Part shown: positions 1-12,877 of the stretch, piece by piece
Layout of the letters: every line of letters begins with the position of its first letter
Position numbering within the stretch: the first letter of the stretch is position 1
Assembly: GCA_026724425.1 (NCBI GenBank)
Contig: JAIUCV010000652.1
Coordinates: forward strand, 372,001 to 436,000
DNA from: Erythrophleum ivorense
Taxonomy: Eukaryota > Streptophyta > Magnoliopsida > Fabales > Fabaceae
Direction: 5' to 3'
Length of the DNA: 64,000 nt
Program-made: the position numbers and the translations under genes
The notes under the pieces: generated by a model
What the model was told of the DNA's origin: nothing
The model's database searches: none
What the model saw: the letters and a program-made list of their open reading frames with translations, nothing else

Positions 1-2335
1 TTTAGGGATCCTAATTGTCCTTTTTATATGAGAAGAGGTAGGTAGAGGGATGGAAAAGATCCTTATATTAAGGAATTCTAAGGGATTTTCCTTAAGGATG
101 TTGATTTTAGTGACTTACCTCTTAAAAGAGAGAGATAGAGTTTTTTAATTATACCTAGATCTGGACTAGTGTCTAAAGCTCCTTATAGATTAGCTCCTAC
201 TGAGCTAGTAGAGTTAAAAAGGTGAATTAAGAAAATGGTTAGTAAAAGGGTTCATAAACCCTATTGTATCACCTGAGGAAATGGTCGCCTAAGATTCTGT
301 ATAAATTCTAAAGAATTTAGCAAGGTTACCATTAAAAATGTGTATCATTTCTAGAATTGATGATTTTTGGATCTGTTAGCAAAGGGAATCAGTATTTTCT
401 AAGATAGATTTTAGATCTGGGTGTTATTAATTGAGGATGAGGACTGAAGATGTCCTAACAATGGGTTTTAAAATTAATACAGACATTATGAGTTCCTAGT
501 GATGTCATTTAGCCAGACAAATACCTTGACTATTTTATGGATGATGTAAATAGGGTATTTAGAATGTGCTTGAATAAATTTTTGTAATGATCTTTATTGA
601 TGATATTCTGGTATACTATAGGGCAGTAGAGGCACATGAGAGAAAACTAAGAGTAGTCCTTGATTGAGGCCTTGAGAAACATGAGATGATATGCCAAACT
701 TAGTGAATGTGAGTTTTGCCTAACCAAAGTGAGGTTCTTAGGTCATGTTTTGTCACAGGTTGGGATTGTGGTTGATCTTGATAAAGTTGAGACTATGTTA
801 CAGTGGAACAAACCTAAACTATAACTGAGGTTAAAAGTTTCCTAGGTTTGACAAAGTGTGATAAAAGTTATATGAGGCTTTCCTCAGATAGACTTACCAC
901 TGGCATAATAACTAAGAAAGAGATTTAGTTTGTATGGGATGATAGATGTGAAAGAAAGGAGTTTCCAAGAGTTGATACTCCATGTGACCATTGCCCTTCT
1001 GTTGATTGTGTTTGATATACCTGACCCTAGTAAACCATGTGGTTTATAGTCATAATTATGGAAAGGGTTAGGATGTGTAATGATGAACAAGGGCTAGAGT
1101 GGCAATGGATGCCCTTGGATAGTTGAGACCATATGTAAAGATAGTGGTTGTTGCCTTTAAACCTAGAGATATTATTTGTATAGTGATAGTAGAAATACAT
1201 AATGACCACAAAAGTCTAAAATACCTATATGATCAAAGAGAGTAAAATGTGAAATCAAAAAGATGGATGGGATTCTTGAAAAAAAAATACCATCTAGCTA
1301 AGGCAAGTGGGATGGCCAATACTTTGGGTAGAACATCCATATATAAATAACCTATATGATGATTTAAGGATAGGAACTTAGAGAGAAATTTATAAATATG
1401 GATATATCCTATTGTATATTTTCAAACGAATTGTAATGAGTGAGACTAAAATAGGAAATGATTAAGAGCCCAAATAAAGGATGCCTAGAGTAAGAAAGGA
1501 TGGTTTTGAACCAGATTAAGAATAAAATTCCCTAAGGTAAAACCTTAAAATTCAGAGTATCTGAGGATGGTATAGTAATGCACAATATTAAAGATTATGT
1601 GCTAGGTACTATTAAATTGAAAGGAAAGTTTTAGCGGAGGCATATAATAATGAATATGTAATGTGCTTAGAGGTCACCAAAGTGTGTTAGAATTTGAAAA
1701 TATTTGTTGGTGACTAAAAATGAAGACAAATTTTAACTAGTATGTGGCTAGATATTGATATGAAAAAAAGTTGTAATTAATCTTTAGGGATGAGTTAAGT
1801 CATTAAACTCTCTAGGCCCCTAAGTGAGAAAAGAGATGATATGGATGTGGATAGAGTTACCTAGGGCATTGTTTAGACATAGTATATATATGGGTGACTG
1901 AGAGTGTATTAACATGGCTATGCATTGTTATTAATTTGAGTGATGTATGTACTAAATAAATTTCCCTATTGCATATAAAAGAATTAATGTGACCTTAAGG
2001 AATACTAGAAAATGTTGCATTTGATAGAGACTCCTAGTAGATATTAGATTAAATCTTAATACTACCACTGGTCATCACCCCCAGATAAATGGTATGATAA
2101 AAAGGATCATCTAGACTTTAATTGATATGTTGAGGGGATAGGTATCGGAAAATGGAAACAAATTAGAATGTATGATTACCTGTATCTATGATTATGTAAA
2201 TAGCAATTATTATTCTGGTATTTGAATGATTCTATATAAAGCCATGGATGGGAGAAAATGTGGATCACCTTGTGTTGGGTTAAGCTAAATGAAAGGAGAT
2301 TGATAGGCCTTGAGAAGGATAGACTATACCATTAC
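1..2335 (+). pseudogene. pol: E1 pol pseudogene, part 1 (RT, RNase H, integrase)
   Basis: Dead reverse transcriptase-RNase H-integrase. In shifting frames one reads the conserved run before the RT core (SKAPYRLAPTELVELK, about 170-220), the RT catalytic box FIDD (593-604), the RNase H connection NDHKSLKY (1201-1224), an integrase-core remnant resembling the usual TTAHHPQTDGQ motif (about 2060-2095), and a remnant of the segment before the integrase C-terminus around 2240-2270. Many stops and frameshifts are spread through all domains, and parts of RT and integrase are too worn to read. The gene stops at solo LTR B1 and resumes at 14394. The domain order RT-RH-INT marks Ty3/gypsy. It cannot be functional. 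Confidence 0.85.
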
Positions 2336-2740
2336 TGTAATGACCCTAACTTCTACTCATAGCAATTAAGCTTAATTACACAATGAATAATCATAAATCA
2401 AGGTTTAAAGCCATTTCAAATAATCAAAGTCGAAAAAAGATAAGGAAATTTGAACGTTGATGTTATTAGGGTTATTAACGAAATAATCATAGCTATTTAT
2501 ACACATCAGTGAATCTAATCATCAATTAAAAGCTTTAATTCATTTATCCATTGATTCCAATTCACAAAAACCTCCTAGAAGTGTTTCCAAGTCATCCTTT
2601 AGCATTGCCATAGGAAAAACCAAGGTTTCTAGGTAAAAATAAGAGTTTGAGAACCTTTACTACAACTTGGACCTTTCCCGCAGCGGCTAAGTTGGCTATT
2701 GGAACCTAAAAACCAAGTTTGGAGACTCCCATTGCAACTT

Positions 2741-5700
2741 TGTAATACCATATATTTCTAGCTTATTTCATACTACTTCCATGTCTCATATCATGCAATC
2801 CATAAGAGAGTAAGAAATATGGCATTAAAATAATGAGTTTCTTAACATTGCGTCGTGTATAAAATTTTCCTTTGGAGTCCTTGGGCCATGTGGACTCATA
2901 CATCACATTCTCACATTTATTTACATAGATACAACTCATTTTCATCATCAAAATTGGTCTAGAGCTCGTGTAAGGCAAAGGGAAGCATGAAACATCTATT
3001 TGCAATTTAGGCCAGAAATTTCCCTTTTCAGCCACAAAGTTTAGAAAATCATAACTAATTCTAGAAAAATTAAAATCATGCATTCTTACCCATTCTAGAA
3101 AGCTACACATGTCTACTTTATGGTTAAAACATTTCTAGGCCATGAAACACAATACAAAAGATGATTGATATTCAAAATGGTCCATAGGTCTAACTATCTA
3201 TTGGTACTATCATAGGTTTCTGCAGTAAATTTCAAAAATATCTAATTAATTTCACAAAACTCCAATCCTTATAAATGATATCAATCTGGAAAGCTATAGA
3301 TGTTAGTTAGGGGAAAAAATAACTCTAGATCAGTTTAGGCAAGCCCAGACCTCGAAACCCAATCAAACAATACCTAAGGTCAGTTTGAGCGCTTGATACT
3401 GGGTAGAATCTTTAAAAATTCAGATCTCCCTCTTTATACATCCAAATAGGGTGCTTCTAGTTGACACAAGTCACTGGAGATGTTTAATTTCTCTCTATAA
3501 AATTTCGTGATAATTGGACATCATTTGACTCCTAAGTGACAATTTAATTTCGGACTAGTATGAACAGTAATCTAACCAATTTTAGAATTTTTTACAAATT
3601 TGAAAATTCATCAAATATTCCTTAGACCTCTGAAAATTCTGCACTTTAGCTTCCCAAAAAGCTCTCAATAAGCTCTAATTTCATGCCAAATATTAGATCA
3701 AGAAGAGTTCATTTGGTTAAAAAATTATATAGGTTTCCAATATGGTCAATTTTGCTCCATATTGGATACCAAGTATGCCCAAATGGTCTTTCTTGGTGTT
3801 TGACACCTCTTGGGTAAGTTTAAAAGCATGAATATGACTTGTATGAACTGCCCAAGTGATCTCATATCTCATGCATCTCATTTTGGCCATTCCACTTTCA
3901 TATATACACACTAATACATCAAACCATTCAAGAGCCAAACTTGCCATTACATGACCAAAATACATGTTTCCATACATATAACTTTAAATCACATTTATAC
4001 ATGATACATTAGCATAATTATACATGCTCATAAGGTCATAAGTCATATACAACCATAGATTACAACATTTGCCACCTTGATGGCCTTAAGGAAGCAAATT
4101 TCATCAAGGGATTACATCATATACCATGTATATGGCTAAAAAGGAAGCGCAACTAGGCATATTTATATACTTTGATGCCAATATTCTTTTTCTAGGCTTG
4201 GTGGCCTCCATTACCTTTCTTAATTTTTTCACCTAGCATGTTAAGACATTAGAGAGGAGGGAATGAGATTCAAAGAACCTAATAACTCATCTCCCATTCA
4301 ATTGCACATGAAGTGTGAAAAACAAGTCTTACAAATGCATGCATGGACATATTGACATGTGCAATCATTTAACAAGTATTCTTGGCATTTGAAAAAGTCA
4401 TACATAGCATACATAGGCTTGCCAAGTATGTGGATTAGCCTCAGCCATTCATTTGTGGATATTGGACTTGCCTCACCCATTCTTTAAGAGGTTCTTGGAC
4501 TCAACCTTACTCTTGGGAGTTAACCTCACTTTTGGGAAACTCTTTACTTTATCTCAACCAATTCTAAGCGTTCTTAGCTCATCCTTACCATGGTTAAGGG
4601 TTCTTGGCTTCACCACACTCAAGCAAACCAAAACAAGCACCATAGACATCATTTAGAAACATAATGTATTATCATGGTACCATGGCATATAAAATCATGC
4701 TAGAATACTTTTCATGGCTTAAACACATATATACAAATTCAAGACAATGTAGGCACACTTCTATGCATGAGAAAAGGTGGAGAGAGCTACCTTGGATACA
4801 ACCACACACTTTTCTCCTTGAATTAATGCTCCCTTTCTCGGCCTCACACACACAATGGTGTGGGAATGATTTCTCTTGGCCTAAACACAATTTATGGAAG
4901 CTAATTAGGTTTATGAAATTAATTCTAAGGCCACATAACTTGCTTAAACTCTAGCTTGATCTATAAACCCCTTTATGGTTCCAAAATGCACCTAATGAAG
5001 CAACACTCATTAAATAAATTCTAGGCTCCATTCTTTCCTTTCAAATATGATTCTTGACTCCTTTTAAGCCTCTTGGAGTCATCACACAATTAAAATAAAG
5101 AGCCTAACTACATGTTGCTTCTTTAGGTCATATTATGGAACATAAAGCCCCAATTCATTCTCTAAGCTTCCTAAATTTTTCCCAAGGCTTCCCCTCATAT
5201 TCATTCATCATATATGACTCAAAAATGGGCTTAGAAACATTTAAAACTCTCTTTAGCTACCCTAACCTCTTTTGGCCGAAACTAGGTAGCTTATTAGCCT
5301 TCATAGACTTTGCTTTGTTTTCTTGATGGAGGGAGCACATGGGGAGACTTCTAGGGATCTTAGGAGTTCATTCAAACACATATTTAATTCTAGGAATCAT
5401 TGTGTAAAATTAGATTTTGCAAGGAACACTTGAAACCCTAGAAATTGCATCTTGAAATTTCATGATTTTTTGTTAATTCTCTTTGCATATTCTTAATCTC
5501 CACACCTTTTTTTTTAAAGAATCACCCTTGTTTCTGCCTAAAAACCAAGCCCTCCTAGGACTTCCTGAGTGGGGTAAAATGGGTGGAGAAGGGGAGCAAG
5601 GGGCAGCAACCATGGAAGAAAAAATTACCTTATTTTCATGGCTTTTCTCACTTGAATCTTGTCTTCTTTGAGCTCCTCTTTTCAAATCCGAATTTTCCCC

Positions 5701-6518
5701 TTAATTTCTTCCTTAAAACAGATTTGTGAACTTCATTATAATCATAAGAAAGGTTTAGAAAGGAGAAAGCATGAAAAACTACTAAATTTCCATATCTTTT
5801 ACCTTGAATTTCTCCCTCCTCTTCTTCTTCCCGTTGTGTGCCTCATCCTAGGGCCTCTTTCTCTGGTTTAGGGCAGAAACATATGAAGCTACGTGAGGGT
5901 GAGAGTGGGGTGCCACTTATATATAGAAAGGAGGAAGAAGAACTTTTCAAAAATTTCTGTTTTGCCCTTCATTCTTGGCATTTTTGTTTCTAATTCGTTT
6001 TAGCTCCTTTTTTAAAAACATCTTTTCCATTATGAATTTTAGGTTCCCAATTTAGTAAAATACCTTTGGAATCACTCAAATCAGAGCTAAAACCTTCCCA
6101 AACAAATCAGTCAAAGTTTGGATTAACTGACGTTAGAAAATACCCACCGGAGGGGTTTTAACTATCCCGGGGCTTTCCATAGTTTTCAGGGCCTCTGAGA
6201 ACCCCAGAGAACTCAAAACTTTCATTTAAAAACCCCTCCTGTGTGAATTCCAAAATTTGCTCAAAATTACGAAAATGTCATTATGTTTCGTAAGATTTTG
6301 TAAAAAAATGTTTCTTCATTCTAGCTCCATTTTTCATTCAATCTGAGCTAGGGATTCTCATTTTTAGGAGTCTAGAATGCTTCCTAATTTTTTTGGGACC
6401 TTAACTAAATCATTTCAAGGGACTTACTTTTGTATCTGGTGAATTTTGTTTGTTTATGGAGAAACCATATGTCACATTTCTCGCGTTTTCTTTCCTTTTC
6501 AAAAAATCGGATGTTACA
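2741..6518 (-). mobile_element. G: solo LTR of family A (3.78 kb)
   Basis: Complete solo LTR. On the plus strand it begins tgtaatacca at 2741 and ends atgttaca at 6518. Flanks aactt (2736-2740) and gactt (6519-6523) form a TSD with one transition. It has the full family A layout: TATA box (5918-5925), first donor (GT complement 5801-5802), first acceptor (5712-5713), second donor (5627-5628), second acceptor (4881-4882), third donor (4789-4790) and last acceptor (4233-4234), all on the minus strand. Small open frames inside it are not conserved between copies and are not called as genes. Confidence 0.9.
5918..5925 (-). promoter_or_regulatory. TATA box of LTR G
   Basis: Perfect alternating tatatata located 115 bp upstream of the first donor-like site (minus strand), the same relation as in other family A LTRs. 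Likely core promoter of the element. Confidence 0.6.
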
Positions 6519-6552
6519 GACTTGGTGTATCCACGCCATGGCGTAAGTGGCT

Positions 6553-7116
6553 TGTCACACTATATTATTTCTAGCATCAAATTCCTTTTATCAAAGTGGG
6601 ATTACACAAATTAGCAAAGAAATCCCAAGAAATATGCATTAAAACCATGACTTTAATGGCATTATGTCGAGGTTAAAATTTCAAATTTTAATCTGTGGAC
6701 CCCAAAAACCAACAACATTTTCTAATTATTTCCCATTCATACAAATCATAAACATTTCAAAACTTTACATGAACCACATACCACAAGCTAAAAATCACAA
6801 ATTCTCACATTTTGCCTCAGGTTCCATAGTGACAGATTCTGAAGCAACTTTGAAAAATCATAACTAAATCTAGAAAAATTGAAATCAAGCAAACCATAGC
6901 TTTCTAGAAAGCTCTGGATGTTAAATTTACACTAAAAATAAATCTCAGCCACAAAAATCTTATCTAGGTTACGTTTGACAATAAAAAAGACACAAAAGTC
7001 AAACTACCTAAAATACTAATACAGCTTACTGATGTAAATTTTGAAAACTCCTAATTAATTCCACAAAAATATATTCCATGCAAACTTTATCAATTTGGAA
7101 AGCTACTATGTGGATG
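6553..7116 (-). mobile_element. E2 3' LTR stub
   Basis: Matches the first 560 bp of the 8273 copy base for base over long runs, starting tgtcaca and continuing through the block near 6600-6650 and the one near 7040-7110. Similarity stops near 7116, where gag begins. Many point differences from the other LTR show it has diverged since insertion. Confidence 0.88.
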
Positions 7117-8103
7117 ACTAAATCAGAAGGGGCTACGCTTTCTTGCCTTTTGTGACCTTCGATTCCACTGCATTTTGCCTTTCTTTTTACTAGGTGCAGA
7201 GCTAGCAACCTTTTTCAGTCTCGGCCTCTTTAACTCCGAAGCCCCTCCCTGACCAGATATTGTAACAGCAGGCATAATATCTCTCAGATTGTTTTCAATT
7301 ATCCTACTAATCTCCACGAGGGCATTAAAATTCTATATCCTTTATGGAGTCACCCTATCTTTGATCAGGGGCTTCAATCCAGTCTCAAACTGCTCACACT
7401 TCCAGGGTTCGTCATCATATCTCTAGAGGTAGGAAGAATACCTAGACAACTCTATAAATTTAGCCACGTACTAATCTACTGTCATCTCATCAGTCTGTTT
7501 CAGCCCTATGAACTGCATCTCTTTCTGCTTCCTCACTAAGCTGGGAAAATATTTCTTATAAAATTCCACTAGGAAATTCTCCCAAGTAATTTGCTAGTTT
7601 TTAGTTTCCATGAGAGACTTTGTGCTACGCCACCATCTATCTGCCTATTTCTGTAACATGAAGGTGGCTAGCTAAGCTTTCTGCTTGTAAGTGTAGTCCA
7701 TCACTGCAAAGATCTTCTCTATTTCCATCACCCAGGCCTCCGCTTTGTCCACATTTAATTTCTCGCCAAATATAGGTGGGTTATTCTTCTGGAATTGGTT
7801 TAGCTATTTCTAGATGGATAGTGGAGTCTGAGCTGGCTCCTGGGGAGGTGGGGGTGGAACACTTAAAGTGGAAGGTTGAGACTGAGGTAGAAGGGCCTCT
7901 CTCCTAACTTCTTCCTGTCTAGCCAAGGAATCCTACAGCTGCATAATCATCTCATGCTGCTGCTGTACAATCTGCTGTTGCTGTGCTATCACATCTTCAT
8001 ATCTATCAAGCCGTTCCATGACAGCTAACAAAGGGTCCTCGGATTCAACTTCTAAGCCCATAGCTAGTCTGCCCTTGCCTCTGCCTCTTCTAGTTTCAAC
8101 CAT
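7117..8103 (-). pseudogene. gag: E2 gag pseudogene
   Basis: Capsid polyprotein remnant. The start MVETRRGRGK reads from the ATG at 8103-8101, the standard beginning of Tekay/Del-type Gag. Then follow an acidic part, a glutamine-rich stretch (about 7945-8000 on the plus strand), a proline run, and the retrotransposon Gag core with readable FYKKYFP (about 7540-7570). About ten stops interrupt it; several are CAG-to-TAG or TGG-to-TAG type. The zinc knuckle is absent because the deletion joining to the 3' LTR stub removes everything after a basic, lysine-rich segment. Confidence 0.88.
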
Positions 8104-8255
8104 TTTTACTGAAAAGAAGTCACAATCTTAGCTCGTAATTACAATTTAAGCACATATATACAGTTATTCTACCACTTCCAAGGTGATTCACACCCAAACA
8201 CAGGCCAAATGCACTACTCAAGAGCTAAACACAAAGCAAAAGTGCCTAAACCTTT

Positions 8256-8267
8256 GCTTTGATACCA
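8256..8267 (-). other. E2 primer-binding site (initiator tRNA-Met type)
   Basis: Minus strand reads TGGTATCAAAGC a few bases after the 5' LTR end at 8273. The plant initiator tRNA-Met PBS is TGGTATCAGAGC, so there is one mismatch. Position and match fix the strand of E2 and the inner border of its 5' LTR. Confidence 0.88.
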
Positions 8268-8272
8268 ATAAA

Positions 8273-11200
8273 TGTCACATCATATTATTTCTAGCATTAA
8301 CTTCCTTTATCAAAGTGGGATTACACAAATTAGCAAAGAAATCCCAAGAAATATGCATTAAAACCATGACTTTAATGGCGTTATATCAGGGTTAAAATTT
8401 CAAAATTTGATCTATGGACCCCGAAAACTTACCAACAACATTCTCTAATTATTTTCCATTTATACAAATCATAAAAATTTCAAAACTTTACATGAACCAC
8501 GGACCACAAGCCAAAAAGCACAAATTCTTACGTTTAGCCTCAGGTACCTTAGTGATAGATTTCTAGGGCAACTTTGAAAAATCAAAACTAAATCTAGAAA
8601 AATTGAAATCAAGAAAACCATAGCTTTTTGGAAATATCTAGATGTTAAATTTATACTAAAAGTAAATTCTAGCCACAAAATCTCATCTGCGCCATGTTTG
8701 ACAATCGAAAAGGCACGAAGGTCAGATTGCCCAGAATATTGATACAGCTTACTGATGTAAACTTTGAAAATTCATAATTAATTCCATAAAAATCCAATTC
8801 ATGCAAACTATACCAATTTGAGATATTAACTAGAGGGAAAAAATAGTTCTAGATCAATCCAAGAGTATTCAGACCCCAAAAATCAATGGAGCAGTACTGA
8901 GGGTCTGGATATGTGCCTATAATAGAATAGAAATTTCAAAAATTCATATCTCCCTCTCTAGACATCCAAATTAGGTGCTTCCAATTGGCACAACTCACTG
9001 GGAATGATAGAGTTTCATAGCAATTGGACATCTTTTACCCCATGAACGATAGAGTTTCATTTCAAACCAAATGAACAGTGACACTAGCAGAATTTAGTTT
9101 TTCGACCAATTTCAAAAATCCGCCAAAAATTTCAAAGACCTCCAAATAATACCCATTTTATCTTCCAAAAAATCTCTTAACAAGCTCTAGACGCATGTGA
9201 AGTTTCAGACCAAGAAGAGCTCATTTGGACAAAAAGTCACACAACCTTACAAATTGGCCAATTTTGGTTCCCATAATGCATCAACTTGGTCCAAATAGCT
9301 TCTATTATGGTTTGACACCTCTTAGGAAAGTTTAAAAGCTTGAATACAACTTATATGAACTGCCCAAGTGGTCCCAAACCTCATACATCTCATTTTGACC
9401 ATTCCACATCCATTCATATGCTAATACACATAAGCCACTAAAGAGTCAATTTACATATTTACATTACTTTGGTGCCATCAAAGGTTCATACAACATTCAT
9501 ACATCATTTTACATTTTCTCAAGGTCTTACATCTCAAAAATAACATATACATAATCACTTTGATATTCAATTACAAAATAAACTACATAATGATCCAAAT
9601 ATAGCTTTTCAACTCTTTTGGCTTGCATTCTTTGGTTCTTGAGCACCACCTAGACATTTTAAGAATGAAGAGGGAAGGGGAATGAGATTCATGGAATCTC
9701 AGTAGCTTACACACCCATTTACACACACATTTAAGGCATGTACATATCAAAGCACAAGTGTGGAAAGTGAGATAACCATAAAGTATGCAAGATTATAAAT
9801 TCTATGCCACCAATTTACACTAAGCCAAGAACATGCTCTAGGCACTTCTGGTTTATCTCACCCCATTTCTAGGACTTTTAGATTTGCCTCACTCTTGGCC
9901 TAAGGACTTTTGACTTGGCCTCACCTATCCAAGAGGCTTTTGGCCTTTCTTCACCCATGCTATAAGACTTTTGTCATCTCCTCACCTTCATTAAGGGACT
10001 TTTGGCATCACTTGACCCTTATGAGCCATTTCTACAATCAATGGTATTCAAGACAACACATTGGTACCAATGCAATTTCAAAACATCAAGTGGCAGGTTC
10101 TCAAGTCACAAGAGCACACATAAGCACATAATGACATACATATGCACACAAGAATGCAAGGAGAATGAGGTGGAAAGCTACCTTGAATGTTTGCAAGCTT
10201 GGCTTCACTTTATTCCTTCCCTTTTTCGGCCTTACAAGTGCATTTAGGTGGGTTAAGATTCTCTTGGCCTAGACATTATAATTAACACACAATTATACAC
10301 TTGAAGCAAGCCAAGATAACAAATTCATTCTTAAACACACACTTGATTCTATAGGTGGCAAAATGGTTCCATAAATGGCCTATTGAAGCAACCCTCATAA
10401 TTAAAGTTCTAGGCTCCATTCTCTTTTCATTTCTAGGCCTCTTGCCATCATTCAAGGTCATTGGAGCCATCACACATTCATCTACACAAGCTTACATATA
10501 AGTTGCTTTATAAGGTACCATTATGGACACTATTGTCCTATCTTTCAATCCATGACTCCTAAATTTTTCCTAATGGTTCCTTCCATCTTCTAATATCATA
10601 TGAAGTCCTAAACCAAGGCTAGAACAATTTAAAACACTTCCTAACCCATTGAACCTAGCTTGGCTAAGACATAGAGGAGGAAGGAGGTTCATGAGCTTCT
10701 TGATTTTTCATTGATGGGAGAGCCACTTGGGAGGCTTTCTAGAGGCCTTAGGAGCTTAATGGAACACTTAAATAGCCTAGAAAATTCATACACCAAATCA
10801 GATTTTACAAACCCTAAAGAATCCTACACTTTCCTAACTTGATTTCCATGGGTGTTTCTTGCAAATTCTTAGCATATTCCACTTCCTCATGGCCTAAAAC
10901 CTTAGTTCCTTTTTTATTTTTGGATAGAACTCTCTCCCTTCTCATAGTTCTGGTTTAGTCGAAAATGAACCAAGAGAAGAGCAAGAGAAGAAAACAATAA
11001 AAAGCAAAAGTTACCTTGGATTCAAGCTTGGTTTCAAGAGGCTTTCTCCTTGGTTTTCTTCTCCTCAACAAACTCGAATGCCCCCCTTGTTCTAGACTCA
11101 AAATAAAACCATTTCATTCAAATAAACCATAGAAAGAAAGAATAGAAGGAGAGGAGCAAGGTTGGAAGAAGAAGGAGCATGAAATCCCTTAGATTTCCTT

Positions 11201-11874
11201 ACCTTTTCCTTAGTTTATCCCTTCTTTCTCTCCTTCTCTTGGTGCTCCTAAGAATTCTGCTTCTTTTTCTATTTTCGGGAAGAGGGTATGTTGGCCTAAA
11301 TGAGGGGAGGAAGAGGCATGAAGCTTATGGAACATTTAAGAAATTAGCTTTTTCAAAAATTTCAATTTTGTCCTTCTGTAATGGCAATTTCCTTTTGGCT
11401 TCGTTTTAGCTCTTTTTTTAGAACTGTCTTTTCCATTATAAAATTTAGGTTCCTAATTTAATAAAATGCCTTTGGAATCACTCAAATTGAAGCTAAAACC
11501 TTCTTAAATAAATCTGTCAAAGTTTGGCTTCACAGTCATTGGAAAACGTAGGGGCTTTAACTGTCCCAAGGCTTTCCATGCTTTTCAGGGCCTCTATGAA
11601 CCCTGGGCAATTCAAATTTTTCATTTAAAAAGCCCTCCTATGTTTTTTTCCAAATTTACACATATTTACAAAAATACCATTAAGCTTCATCAATTTCGTA
11701 ATAATTTTGTTTCACCATCCTAGCTCTGTTTTTCCTTCTGTCTGAGCCTAGGATTATTATTTTTAGAAGTTTAGGACACTATCCAAATTTTTTGGGACAT
11801 TATCTAGCTTATTTCAAGGGACTTTCTTTTATATTGCTTATTTCGTCATTTTACAGAATTTACCGTTCGTTACA
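8273..11874 (-). mobile_element. E2 5' LTR (3.60 kb)
   Basis: Begins tgtcacat at 8273 and ends cgttaca at 11874 on the plus strand. It keeps the conserved leader layout on the minus strand: first donor AAG|GTAAGG (GT complement 11201-11202), 82-bp block 11015-11096, second donor (11013-11014), 87-bp block 10182-10268 and last acceptor near 9650-9651. I see no clear TATA box at the expected place. Confidence 0.9.
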
Positions 11875-11879
11875 TGGCT

Positions 11880-12310
11880 ACTGTAACTCAAAACTAGAAT
11901 TTCGCACTTTACGCCCCAACTTAGCTTTTCACACTATAGTGAAAGTGTTCTCAGGGACCTACTGTTCATGTTTTCACGATTGCCGTAGTGAGTTAGACCC
12001 TCGCCATGGCAAGCCTTTATGGCATCGCTACGGGTATGCCTCTAAGGACTCTCAGCCCAATTTATTCGAATTGCACCGCGACAAAAATACCTGCATTGTG
12101 ACGAAGTTGCATTCTATTACCTTCTCTTGGTAAAATTTTCATCTTGCACCACGACTAAACATAGTGTTCAGTGGTGAGGTTTCACTCTATCACTCACCCT
12201 GGGTGGATTTCTTGTTTTGCACCACAGCGAGACAACTTGCATCACAATGCTTCACTTTTGACTAACTCTTAGCCGCAACTCAGCCATTCTTGGTCGCAAT
12301 ATAACCCTCT
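11880..12310 (-). repeat. Degenerate minisatellite-like part of LTR B1
   Basis: This stretch repeats variants of ttgcaccgcgac, ttgcaccacgac and ttgcaccacag, with gccatggc palindromes, at irregular spacing. It keeps far more CG dinucleotides than the surrounding AT-rich LTRs. The palindrome also appears just before the E2 insertion (6534-6541) and, weaker, in B2 at 18606 and 18728. The corresponding part of B2 is missing. Confidence 0.5.
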
Positions 12311-12877
12311 TCTACATCTATACCTCCCATATTTCGTTCCATACACTCCAACACTCTCTCTAGTAGTACTCTAGGGTCACCCTACCTTAATTTGTGGGGC
12401 TCTAATGGCATTAATCTAAGTTATTTATCCTACACACCTATCATTACCAATTTAAGACTTAAGAGTTGATTCCTACTAATCAAACTATCATCCATCAGTA
12501 AATTCATGAAGTGTTGATAGCAATAAGATCCATAAGCAACTAATATTAACATTTATGAAAATATAAAAGCATACTTTCAAGGGTCAAGTCATACATTCAT
12601 ACTAAAAAGGTTCCATATCATATCGTAAGTGAAAGCATACATCAAACTCCAAGTGGTGTAAAGCCTAACTCACTATTAGTTACATCATTGTTCACCTAAA
12701 AATAAAATACCTACACTTGGCAACATGATTATATGATGATAATGCTATATAAAAGAACAACAAAATCAGCATCAACCCTAAATTAAACTCAGCCCAAGTG
12801 TAGCTTCCCACACAAGGCCTTGGCTTATGGATGTGTATCCACTTGCTTTCCCTTATCCTTATCCAAAAAGCCTTCAC

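Larger units (their letters stand above)
6553..11874 (-). mobile_element. E2: truncated LTR retrotransposon
   Basis: Minus-strand element with a perfect 5-bp TSD tggct (6548-6552 and 11875-11879). In its own direction it runs 5' LTR (11874-8273), PBS (8267-8256), gag (8103 to about 7117), then directly the last 564 bp of the 3' LTR (7116-6553). The whole pol gene and about 3 kb of the 3' LTR are missing, so an internal deletion joined gag to the LTR after insertion. The LTR belongs to the family A subgroup that begins TGTAACGAACG, shared with LTR R at 61274. Confidence 0.92.

Noticed and set aside
2763..3110. Open frame of 115 codons on the minus strand inside LTR G
   Set aside because: It lies in the 3' part of a solo LTR, is not open in the matching parts of M, F, P or Q, and resembles no domain. 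The same holds for dozens of 60-110 codon frames in the other LTR copies.
5433..5441. aaaccctag as telomere-like repeat
   Set aside because: It occurs once per LTR-A copy and is not tandem, so it is an LTR word, not an interstitial telomere.
11792..12133. Open frame of 113 codons on the plus strand at the E2/B1 border
   Set aside because: It starts inside the E2 LTR and runs across the TSD into LTR B1, so it is an accident of the insertion.
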